A stretch of 5,850 bases of DNA from Pyramidobacter sp. Its GTDB lineage: Bacteria > Synergistota > Synergistia > Synergistales > Dethiosulfovibrionaceae. Under the pieces are notes generated by a model. That model was not told the DNA's origin, ran no database searches, and saw only the letters and a list, made by a program, of their open reading frames with translations. A program made the position numbers and the translations under genes. Of this stretch, positions 1 through 5,165 are shown piece after piece (position 1 is the stretch's first letter; each line of letters begins with the position of its first letter). The stretch is from contig JAGAYQ010000420.1 in assembly GCA_017940445.1 (NCBI GenBank), forward strand, positions 1 through 5,850, written 5' to 3'.

Positions 1-1
1 C

Positions 2-487
2 ACCTCTGCGGCCACTGTCGTCGTCATGCCCGAAGCCGAGGATATCGACATCGAGATCCGTCCCGAGGATCTGAAGATCGACACCTACCGCTCCAGCGGC
101 GCGGGCGGACAGCACGTCAACATGACCGACTCCGCCGTGCGCATCACCCATCTGCCCACGGGACTGGTCGTCACCTGTCAGGATGAACGCTCGCAGATCA
201 AGAACCGCGCCAAGGCCCTTCAGGTGCTCAAGACCCGCCTGTACGATATCGAGGTGGAGAAGCAGCGCAGCGCCGAGTCGGCCGAGCGCAAGGGCATGAT
301 CGGCAGCGGCGACCGCTCCGAGCGCATCCGCACCTACAATTACCCGCAGAACCGCGTTACCGATCACCGCATCGGCCTGACGCTGTACAAGCTGGAATAC
401 ATGATGGACGGCGACATCTACGAGATGGTCAAAGCCCTCGTGATGGCCGAGCAGGCCGCCAAGCTCGAAGCCCTTGACGGCGTATAA
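2..487 (+). CDS. prfA: Peptide chain release factor 1 (RF1), C-terminal part, 5' end outside window
   Basis: RF1 recognises UAA and UAG in the ribosomal A site and triggers hydrolysis of peptidyl-tRNA. The frame is open from base 2, so the gene starts upstream. The visible part begins at the [13 protein letters not shown] stretch, which is typical of RF1 and differs from the corresponding RF2 sequence. It carries the catalytic GGQ at bases 104-112 inside [10 protein letters not shown], then the conserved [13 protein letters not shown] and [15 protein letters not shown] blocks and the C-terminal [13 protein letters not shown] element. These cover domain 3 and the end of the protein. The missing N-terminal part should hold domain 1 and the codon-reading domain 2. 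One small oddity is Met after HVN, where Lys or Thr is usual. The downstream neighbour prmC encodes the enzyme that methylates the GGQ glutamine, which supports the RF1 call. Identification is very secure. Confidence 0.97.
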   Translation, partial: TSAATVVVMPEAEDIDIEIRPEDLKIDTYRSSGAGGQHVNMTDSAVRITHLPTGLVVTCQDERSQIKNRAKALQVLKTRLYDIEVEKQRSAESAERKGMIGSGDRSERIRTYNYPQNRVTDHRIGLTLYKLEYMMDGDIYEMVKALVMAEQAAKLEALDGV

Positions 488-1328
488 AGAAGGCTCGATC
501 GGTGCGCTGCGGTCGCGTATCGCGGCCGAGCTGGCCGAGCTCGACAGCCCGCGCCTCGAAGCTGACCTGATCCTCGCGCACCATGCGGGAAAAGACCGCT
601 CGTGGGTCCACGCCCACGCCGACGACCCCGCCCCCGCGGAGCTGGTCCGTTCGGCGCTGGAAACGTGCGCGCGAAGAGCTGCTCGCGAGCCATTGCAGTA
701 CATCCTCGGCGTATGCGACTTTGACGGCCTGCCCGTGTCGGTCGGCCCCGGCTGCCTCGTTCCGCGGCCGGAGACAGAGCTGCTTGTCGAATGCGCCTCT
801 TCCGTCTTCGACGGAACGTCGTTCCTCGACTGGGGCACGGGCACCGGCTGCATTGCTCTGGCCCTTCTGAACCGCTTTCCGGCGTCGCGTGCCGTGATGG
901 TGGAGAAGAATCCGGCGTCGATCGCCTGCGCTCGGGGCAATCTCGAAAAATTCGGCTTTTCTGCGCGGGCACGCATCGTCGAAAGCGAAACTCCTGAGGA
1001 CGTGCCGCCGTGCAACGTGTCGCTCGTCGTCTCAAATCCGCCGTACATTCCTTCGGCGGTGATCGACGGTCTCATGCCCGAAGTGTCGCGCTGGGAGCCC
1101 CGTCTTGCGCTCGACGGCGGCAAAGACGGCCTGTCTCCTTACGCCGGTCTGTTTGCGCTGGCATCTCGCGTGCTGTGCGACGGCGGGCACCTCTGCGTCG
1201 AGTACGGCGGAAACGAGCAGACGGCTTCTTTGCGCAGCCTTGCGCCGGAGGCTTTTCACGAAAAGGAACTTTTGCGCGATATTGCCGGTCATGACCGCGT
1301 GCTCTGCTGGCAATTTTCGCGGGATTGA
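474..1328 (+). CDS. prmC: Release factor glutamine methyltransferase PrmC (HemK)
   Basis: PrmC is a cytoplasmic SAM-dependent enzyme that N5-methylates the glutamine of the GGQ motif of RF1 and RF2, raising termination efficiency. The 284-residue product is close to the family length (about 280). An N-terminal helical release-factor-binding domain (about residues 1-85) ends with EPLQYILG. The linker motif PRPETE lies at 97-102, SAM-binding motif I ([13 protein letters not shown]) at 119-131, and the NPPYIPS motif that positions the substrate glutamine at 188-194. A late VEYGGNEQ segment (242-249) stands where EIGYDQ-like sequence is usual. The start is TTG at 474, inside the last codons of prfA (14-base overlap). 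No ATG or GTG exists in frame until far into the gene, and starting later would cut the N-terminal domain. No strong ribosome binding site is visible, so expression probably relies on translational coupling to prfA. Confidence 0.95.
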   Translation: MTAYKEGSIGALRSRIAAELAELDSPRLEADLILAHHAGKDRSWVHAHADDPAPAELVRSALETCARRAAREPLQYILGVCDFDGLPVSVGPGCLVPRPETELLVECASSVFDGTSFLDWGTGTGCIALALLNRFPASRAVMVEKNPASIACARGNLEKFGFSARARIVESETPEDVPPCNVSLVVSNPPYIPSAVIDGLMPEVSRWEPRLALDGGKDGLSPYAGLFALASRVLCDGGHLCVEYGGNEQTASLRSLAPEAFHEKELLRDIAGHDRVLCWQFSRD

Positions 1329-1348
1329 CGGAAACAAAAACGCTTGAT

Positions 1349-1363
1349 TTTGATATAATCAAA
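1349..1363. promoter_or_regulatory. Palindrome over the trxB -10 (TTTGAT-ATA-ATCAAA), possible operator
   Basis: A perfect 6-bp inverted repeat with a 3-base centre lies across the trxB -10 hexamer. A protein bound here would block or reshape polymerase access. The half site TTGAT/ATCAA resembles the Crp/FNR-family box, but that box has a 4-base centre (TTGAT-N4-ATCAA) and this one has 3. Part of the symmetry follows simply from TATAAT being AT-rich, so the role as an operator is only a suggestion. Confidence 0.25.
1351..1359 (+). promoter_or_regulatory. Extended -10 promoter of trxB (TGATATAAT)
   Basis: The intergenic gap after prmC contains TATAAT at 1354-1359, a perfect -10 hexamer preceded by TG at 1351-1352 with one base between, which is the extended -10 arrangement. 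There is no good -35 at 16-18 bases; the TTGACG at 1325-1330 is 23 bases away, too far to pair normally. Extended -10 promoters can work without a -35. Transcription would start near 1366, giving a leader of roughly 68 bases before the trxB ATG. This suggests trxB is transcribed independently of prfA-prmC. Confidence 0.6.
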
Positions 1364-1419
1364 TCGGACTGAGCGCTTCGTCACTCCGTTGAAAATGTTT
1401 GTCAAAAATTCCTTAAAAG

Positions 1420-1428
1420 AGAGGAAGG
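1420..1428 (+). promoter_or_regulatory. Ribosome binding site that fixes the trxB start
   Basis: The purine run AGAGGAAGG lies 5 bases before ATG 1434 (9 bases if GAGG at 1421-1424 is the core). It selects this ATG over the in-frame TTG at 1389, which would add 15 residues of non-conserved sequence ahead of the FAD-binding strand. Confidence 0.75.
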
Positions 1429-1433
1429 TCGTC

Positions 1434-2357
1434 ATGGAAGAAAGAGATGTCGTCATCGTCGGCGGAGGCCCTGCCGGACTTGCCGCGGCCGTTTACTGCC
1501 GCCGCGCCGGACTGAAGACCGTCGTGCTTGAGAAGGGCAACTGGGGCGGTGCGATCAACCGCACCGAGGAGATCGAAAACTATCCTGCCATCGCTCACAC
1601 CAGCGGTCCCGAGATCGGCAAGATGTTCGTCGATCACGCCAAGGCGTTCAACGCCGAGATGGTGGACTGCACCGTGAACAGCATCGCTGAGGACGGCAAG
1701 TTCAAAGTTGTCTCCACCAGCAAAGGCGACTACAAGGCCAAAGTCGTCATTGTTGCCACCGGTGCCGAGTTCCGCAAGCTGGGCTGCCCCGGCGAGGCCG
1801 AGTACACCGGCAAGGGCGTCAGCTACTGCGCCACCTGCGACGGCGCCTTCACCGAGGACTGCGACGTGGCCGTCGTCGGCGGCGGCAACACCGCCGTTGA
1901 GGAAGGCTGCTACCTTACTCAGTTCGCCAGCAAAGTCTACATCATCCATCGCCGCGACCAGTTCCGCGCCGACGAGATGGCCGTCGAGCGCATGAAGAAG
2001 AATCCCAAGGTCGTGCCCGTCATGGATTCCGTCGTCGAGTCCATCGAAGGCGACGGCGACATGGTCACCAAGGCTGTGCTGAAAAACGTCAAGACCGGCG
2101 AGCTGAGCGATCTGCCCGTCGAGTTCGTCTTCATGTTCGTCGGCACCGAGCCCAACAACCAGCTTGTCAAGGACCTTGTCAAGTGCACCGAGAAGGGCGG
2201 CTGGGTCGTCACCGACAAGGACCTGATGACCAGCGTGCCCGGCATCTTTGCTGCCGGCGACGTGCGCGACACCAACCTCCGCCAGGTCATCACCGCCGCC
2301 AGCGACGGCGCCCTGGCCGGCATGTCCGCCTACAAGTACATCGCCGAGAACTTCTAG
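1434..2357 (+). CDS. trxB: Thioredoxin reductase (NADPH, FAD-dependent)
   Basis: TrxB moves electrons from NADPH through FAD and a redox-active disulfide to thioredoxin in the cytoplasm. The 307-residue length is normal for the low-molecular-weight bacterial type. Visible in order: FAD dinucleotide-binding motif GGGPAG at residues 10-15, IENYP at 47-51, ATG at 108-110, the active-site CATC at 132-135 (bases 1827-1838), the NADPH-binding GGGNTA at 149-154 with HRRDQFR at 172-178, and the second FAD motif AAGDVRD at 273-279. One departure is GGAIN at 38-42, where GGQ followed by a hydrophobic residue is common; the Gln normally lies near the flavin. The gene has its own promoter and a strong ribosome binding site. 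Its 3' flank is only 13 bases long before a mobile element begins, so any native terminator or partner gene has been lost. A ferredoxin- or NADH-dependent relative cannot be excluded, but HRRDQFR favours NADPH. Confidence 0.95.
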   Translation: MEERDVVIVGGGPAGLAAAVYCRRAGLKTVVLEKGNWGGAINRTEEIENYPAIAHTSGPEIGKMFVDHAKAFNAEMVDCTVNSIAEDGKFKVVSTSKGDYKAKVVIVATGAEFRKLGCPGEAEYTGKGVSYCATCDGAFTEDCDVAVVGGGNTAVEEGCYLTQFASKVYIIHRRDQFRADEMAVERMKKNPKVVPVMDSVVESIEGDGDMVTKAVLKNVKTGELSDLPVEFVFMFVGTEPNNQLVKDLVKCTEKGGWVVTDKDLMTSVPGIFAAGDVRDTNLRQVITAASDGALAGMSAYKYIAENF

Positions 2358-2370
2358 CTTTTCCTAAAAC

Positions 2371-2381
2371 TGAACAAGCAC
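2371..2381 (+). repeat. Left terminal inverted repeat of the IS3-like element
   Basis: TGAACAAGCAC, followed by an A-rich run and CTGGAC, has the general form of IS3-family left ends (TGA-C... AAAA... GGAC). Its reverse complement matches the right end at 3074-3082 with one mismatch (A versus G). Confidence 0.6.
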
Positions 2382-2425
2382 AAAAAACTGGACCGTATCC
2401 CGAATCACGGACACCGAATAAAAAG

Positions 2426-2461
2426 ACCTCCTGTTGTAGAATGAAATCAACAACAGGAGGT
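2426..2461 (+). promoter_or_regulatory. 12-bp perfect hairpin sequestering the transposase ribosome binding site
   Basis: ACCTCCTGTTGT at 2426-2437 is the exact reverse complement of ACAACAGGAGGT at 2450-2461, with a 12-base loop. A G-U and two A-U pairs can lengthen the stem outward. The right arm contains AGGAGG (2455-2460), the ribosome binding site for ATG 2468, so transcripts entering from trxB would hide it. TAGAAT at 2437-2442 could serve as a -10 for an internal start near 2449, giving a message that lacks the left arm and is translatable, but no good -35 accompanies it. The stem is followed by four T, so it might also weakly terminate trxB transcription. Hairpins protecting IS elements from read-through expression are known from IS10 and IS50. 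Confidence 0.7.
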
Positions 2462-2467
2462 TTTGCT

Positions 2468-3052
2468 ATGCCAAGGAATTATACCAAAGAAGAACACTTG
2501 TCAGCAGAAGTTTTGCGTCGGAAACATGCGGGAGAAACAAACCGACAAATAGTGGAGTCGTATCCCCTTACTGCAGAACAGGTGAAGAATCTCGTAACCC
2601 GTCGGAATCGAAAGATACGGCTTGCAGAACGAGGATATACGCTTCGCAGAAAGGGCAGGCCAGCTCGAAAAGACGCTGTTGAACTGACAACGCTCCGAAA
2701 CGAATGTATCGAACTGCGTATGCATGCCGAAGCCCTGAAACAAGAAAAAGTCACTGATGGACTCGTCCTCCACAGTGACCAAGGGTCGCAATACGCCTCA
2801 AACGTATATTCCCACCTGAGCCAAGCATACCATTTTCGGCCCTCAATGTCCAGTAAAGGGTGCCCGTACGATAATTCGTCGATGGAGAACTTCTTCGGAA
2901 CACTCAAATCTGAATGCCTGAACCGGATGAAATTCACTGATACAATCCAGCTTGAGAAAGCAGTCGAGGAGTACGTACACTTCTACAACTACGAGAGAAT
3001 CACCATGAAAAATGGCCTTACTCCGTTTGAAATACGGAGCAAAGCCACGTAA
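2468..3052 (+). pseudogene. Fused, internally deleted IS3-family transposase (OrfA + C-terminal OrfB)
   Basis: This is a 194-residue frame from ATG 2468, with AGGAGG seven bases upstream. Residues 1 to about 60 form the OrfA helix-turn-helix region (YTKEEHLSAEVLRRKHAGET...), and about 72-92 form a leucine-rich coiled coil as in OrfA C-termini. From about residue 95 the sequence is OrfB: HSDQGSQY with the second catalytic Asp at 104, then SSMENFFGTLKSE with catalytic Glu at 140. The spacing is D-35-E, as in IS3 enzymes, followed by the typical YNYERI and LTPFEIR tail. The N-terminal part of OrfB, including HTH_21 and the first catalytic Asp, is absent. The joint lies near bases 2741-2760. Normally OrfA and OrfB are in different frames joined by -1 frameshifting; the deletion has put them in one frame. 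The product cannot be a complete DDE transposase but may still bind the IS ends. Confidence 0.85.
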
Positions 3053-3073
3053 TTTGGAGCTTTTCTACGACAG

Positions 3074-3084
3074 GCGCTTGTTTT
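3074..3084 (-). repeat. Right terminal inverted repeat of the IS3-like element, outer bases altered
   Basis: Read on the reverse strand this is AAAACAAGCGC, against TGAACAAGCAC at the left end. The outermost dinucleotide is not the expected TG, so this end may be mutated or lie at a recombination joint. The exact border is uncertain by a few bases. Confidence 0.5.
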
Positions 3085-3372
3085 CTTGTCTATTTGCTGG
3101 GGAACAGTCCACCGGTCTTTTCTGTGAAAAACTCACGGCGTTTTACTGCCGGGACAATCCAGTTGGGGCTTGTTGTCAGTGAAGGGCGGGTGACGGAGGT
3201 TCGTCTTTCGGGCGATTTTTTCAGCGCCGGAGGTGTTGAGGAGGTCGAGCGCGCCTTGGCAGGCAGGGCGTATCCGTTCAGTGAACTGGATGCGGTACTG
3301 CCTGATGAACTGTTGAAGCGCGCGTTTATAGGGATTGATCCCGGACAGGTGCGGGCATTTTTCCAAGAGTAA
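3085..3372 (+). pseudogene. lplA: Truncated lipoate-protein ligase: C-terminal accessory domain only
   Basis: Lipoate-protein ligase A attaches lipoate to the lipoyl domains of 2-oxoacid dehydrogenases and of glycine cleavage H protein. The frame here reads LLGNSPPVFSVKNSRRF, AGTIQLGLVVSEGRVTEVRLSGDFF, then EEVERALAGRAY, and ends with IDPGQVRAFFQE. This matches the C-terminal accessory domain (Lip_prot_lig_C) of LplA/LplJ proteins, starting at the segment usually written YGKSPxFN...RRFP. The catalytic N-terminal domain of roughly 240 residues is missing. The frame begins at the right end of the IS, and nothing like the missing part lies left of the IS, where trxB ends 13 bases away. Possible starts such as TTG 3094 have no ribosome binding site. 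I infer an IS-associated deletion. A separate, functional C-terminal-domain gene of the Thermoplasma LplB kind is the alternative, but no translation signal supports it. Confidence 0.8.
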
Positions 3373-3397
3373 TTTATTGATTTCTGATCTCAGGAGC

Positions 3398-3426
3398 TTG
3401 ATATTTTTACGGCTGTTCTTTATAAT
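3398..3426 (+). promoter_or_regulatory. Strong sigma-70-type promoter for the amidohydrolase-abgT unit
   Basis: TTGATA at 3398-3403 and TATAAT at 3421-3426 are separated by exactly 17 bases, matching the housekeeping consensus at 11 of 12 positions. The start point would be near 3433, leaving a leader of about 60 bases before GTG 3495. A small inverted repeat, GAATT-CT-AATTC (3434-3445), lies right at the expected start point and could be an operator half-pair, though it is short. The promoter lies just after the lplA remnant and marks the start of a new transcription unit. Confidence 0.8.
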
Positions 3427-3445
3427 GTACGGAGAATTCTAATTC

Positions 3446-3476
3446 GCCGGACGATTGGCCAGGCGTCGCTTCCGGC
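3446..3476 (+). promoter_or_regulatory. Possible leader hairpin upstream of the amidohydrolase
   Basis: GCCGGA at 3446-3451 is complementary to TCCGGC at 3471-3476, with a further possible ACG/CGT helix inside. The structure sits in the presumed 5' untranslated region and ends four bases before the ribosome binding site. It fits no riboswitch class that I recognise. GC-rich sequence produces such pairings by chance, so confidence is low. Confidence 0.25.
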
Positions 3477-3479
3477 TGT

Positions 3480-3485
3480 AGGGGG
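3480..3485 (+). promoter_or_regulatory. Ribosome binding site for the GTG start at 3495
   Basis: AGGGGG lies nine bases before GTG 3495. No ATG is in frame nearby, and the conserved amidohydrolase strand (TAYVHGRVYTVD) begins a few residues after this GTG, so this start is preferred. Confidence 0.6.
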
Positions 3486-3494
3486 CTTTATCAC

Positions 3495-5117
3495 GTGAAA
3501 ACGTTGGATACCGCGTATGTGCATGGCAGGGTGTACACTGTTGACGAAGGTTTCAGCACGGCGAGCGCATTTGGCGTATGCGATGACCGTTTCACAGTCG
3601 TCGGTACGGATGAAGAGGTCATGGCGTGCTGCGGGCCAGAGACGAAAATAGTCGATCTGGGGGGCAAATCTGTCGTTCCCGGTCTGATCGACTCGCATCT
3701 GCATGTTCAGGGTACAGGCGCTCTGAAGATGGAAGTGTACGTGGTCGGCTGCTCAAAAGAAGAGTGTCTTGCTCGCGTTGCTGCGGCGGTGAAAAAGGCC
3801 AGGCCGGGGGAGTGGATCGTGGGCCGTGGCTGGATCAACGACGAGTGGAGCGATCCTGCTTTCCCAACCAAGGAAGAGCTCGATACCGTCTCGCCGGACA
3901 ATCCTGTTTGTCTCAAGCGCAGCTGCGGGCACGCCACGTGGGTGAACAGCAAGGCGTTTGCGATGGCCGGAATCACCGACGACACGCCCGATCCAGTCGG
4001 GGGAGAATATCTCCGCAAAGCTGACGGAACTCTGCTCGGCGTCGTGACCGACCAGGCGCAGGACCCGTTCAACAAGGCGATCCCGCCCTATACAAAAGAA
4101 CAGCTTCAGCGCATCGCTCTGCTGGCGCAGGAGGGTTTTTTTGAAGTCGGCATAACCTCTGTAGAGGACGCCGGCAGCTCTGAGGAATGGTTTGAGGCGT
4201 GGGAAGATCTGTATAAGACCGGCGAGATGAAGCTGCGCATGTACATTTCCCTTCGAGTCGTCGGCCGTCCAAGCTATGAAGAACTGATGGCAAAGACGAA
4301 AGAATACATGAAGTACGGCCTGCGTATCGGTCAGTACGGCAACAGGCTGACGGCCCGCGCGTACAAGATCTCGCTCGACGGTTCGCTGGGGGCGCGCAGC
4401 GCCTGGATGCTGGAAGATTACGATGATCGTCCGGGACACAAGGGCAACGGAAAGTGGACTGATGAGCAGCTCTATAACATCCTTGTCGAGCCGTTCAAGG
4501 CCGGATTCCAGCTCTGGGCGCACGGCATTGGCGATGCGGCGGTGCACCAGGGGCTTGACGTGTTTGAGCGGCTCCAGAAGGAATTCCCGCGTCCTGACTG
4601 CCGCAACCGCATTGAGCACTCCCAGGTCATCGCGCCTGACGACGTGGACCGCTACATGGAACTGGGCGTGATCCCGACGTATCAGACTGTGTTCCTGCGC
4701 ACCGACAAGCGTGTGGCGGATGCGAGATGGGGCGAGCGCATGAAGCGCGCCTACATCTGGCACACGATGATCGACAAGGGCAACAAGATCCCCAACGGGA
4801 CCGACTCGCCGGTGGAGAGCTACGACCCGTTCCTCAGCATGTACTGTGCCGTTGCCCGCAAAGACGAGCACGGTCAGCCCGAGGACGGCTGGCACAAGGA
4901 AGAAGCAATGACACGCGAGGAAGCGCTGCGCAGCTACACGATCTGGGGCGCGTACGCGGCATTCGAGGAGCACCTGAAGGGCAGCATCGAAGCAGGCAAG
5001 CTGGCCGATTTTGCGGTGCTTGACCGAGATTACCTGACTTGCCCCGAGGACGAGATCAAGGACATCAAAGTCCTTGAAACGGTCGTCGGCGGTGAGACTG
5101 TTTTTGTCAGGCAGTAA
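3495..5117 (+). CDS. Metal-dependent amidohydrolase, YtcJ / Amidohydrolase_3 type, substrate unknown
   Basis: The 540-residue length and motif order fit the YtcJ-like branch of the amidohydrolase superfamily (family of N-substituted formamide deformylase and related exoenzymes). An N-terminal beta-sandwich part (VHGRVYTVDEGF...) leads into GLIDSHLHV, with metal-binding His68 and His70. The RGWINDEW segment follows at 111-118, then KISLDGSLGARSA with Lys291, the usual metal-bridging position in this branch. Next come WAHGIGDAA with His343, RIEHSQ with His375, and GTDSPV with catalytic Asp437. The end returns to the sandwich (GSIEAGKLADFAVLD at about 497-510). All expected active-site residues are present, so it should be an active hydrolase of a C-N bond. 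No signal peptide is seen, so it is cytoplasmic. It has its own strong promoter, and a permease gene follows 48 bases later, suggesting that it cleaves the imported compound. The substrate cannot be told from sequence; many members are misnamed. Confidence 0.88.
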   Translation: MKTLDTAYVHGRVYTVDEGFSTASAFGVCDDRFTVVGTDEEVMACCGPETKIVDLGGKSVVPGLIDSHLHVQGTGALKMEVYVVGCSKEECLARVAAAVKKARPGEWIVGRGWINDEWSDPAFPTKEELDTVSPDNPVCLKRSCGHATWVNSKAFAMAGITDDTPDPVGGEYLRKADGTLLGVVTDQAQDPFNKAIPPYTKEQLQRIALLAQEGFFEVGITSVEDAGSSEEWFEAWEDLYKTGEMKLRMYISLRVVGRPSYEELMAKTKEYMKYGLRIGQYGNRLTARAYKISLDGSLGARSAWMLEDYDDRPGHKGNGKWTDEQLYNILVEPFKAGFQLWAHGIGDAAVHQGLDVFERLQKEFPRPDCRNRIEHSQVIAPDDVDRYMELGVIPTYQTVFLRTDKRVADARWGERMKRAYIWHTMIDKGNKIPNGTDSPVESYDPFLSMYCAVARKDEHGQPEDGWHKEEAMTREEALRSYTIWGAYAAFEEHLKGSIEAGKLADFAVLDRDYLTCPEDEIKDIKVLETVVGGETVFVRQ

Positions 5118-5150
5118 CGGCGTGTTGCGCCGAATCGATTATCATTGTTA

Positions 5151-5158
5151 AAGGGGAG
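5151..5158 (+). promoter_or_regulatory. Ribosome binding site that fixes the GTG start of the AbgT gene
   Basis: AAGGGGAG lies seven bases before GTG 5166, separated by a T-rich spacer. The frame that follows is immediately conserved (the NKLPHPF segment at residues 23-29), and no ATG is available earlier in the gene. Confidence 0.7.
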
Positions 5159-5165
5159 TTTTTTC

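Larger units (their letters stand above)
2371..3084 (+). mobile_element. Internally deleted IS3-family insertion sequence (about 714 bp)
   Basis: The element is recognisable by its coding content (IS3-type OrfA joined to the C-terminal half of OrfB), by a clearly lower GC content than its flanks, and by imperfect terminal inverted repeats. The left end starts TGAACAAGCAC at 2371, and the right end reads GCGCTTGTT at 3074-3082. These ends match at 8 of 9 inner positions; the two outermost right bases are TT where CA would complete the IS3-type TG...CA ends. Intact members are about 1.2-1.5 kb, so roughly 0.5 kb or more is missing from the middle. No 3-4 base target duplication is seen at these borders, consistent with a later deletion or a decayed end. 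The left border is firmer than the right. The element separates trxB from a truncated lplA. Confidence 0.8.

Noticed and set aside
418..1035. A 205-residue frame on the - strand across prfA and prmC
   Set aside because: Its translation is Arg/Ser/Pro-rich without motifs, and it overlaps two well-identified genes.
1325..1330. TTGACG as the -35 of the trxB promoter
   Set aside because: The spacing to TATAAT is 23 bases, too long; the TG of an extended -10 explains the promoter better.
1389..1433. TTG 1389 as trxB start, adding 15 residues
   Set aside because: The good ribosome binding site sits before ATG 1434, and the added residues are not part of the TrxB fold.
2183..2467. Upstream in-frame extension of the transposase frame into trxB
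   Set aside because: The extension is the +2 shadow of trxB (His/Arg-rich). AGGAGG seven bases before ATG 2468 and OrfA homology from that Met fix the true start.
3021..3039. CTCCGT...ACGGAG inverted repeat near the end of the transposase frame
   Set aside because: It is a 6-bp stem inside coding sequence with no T run directly after it; it may be chance and does not coincide with the IS end.
3753..4973. A 406-residue open frame on the - strand
   Set aside because: It lies entirely inside the amidohydrolase gene, whose motifs are unmistakable. The antisense product is low-complexity, Val/Arg/Leu-rich and resembles nothing, as expected for a shadow frame in GC-rich DNA.
5118..5132. CGGCG-TGTTG-CGCCG stem as a terminator after the amidohydrolase
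   Set aside because: The stem is only 5 bp and no T run follows, so it is unlikely to stop transcription before the AbgT gene.
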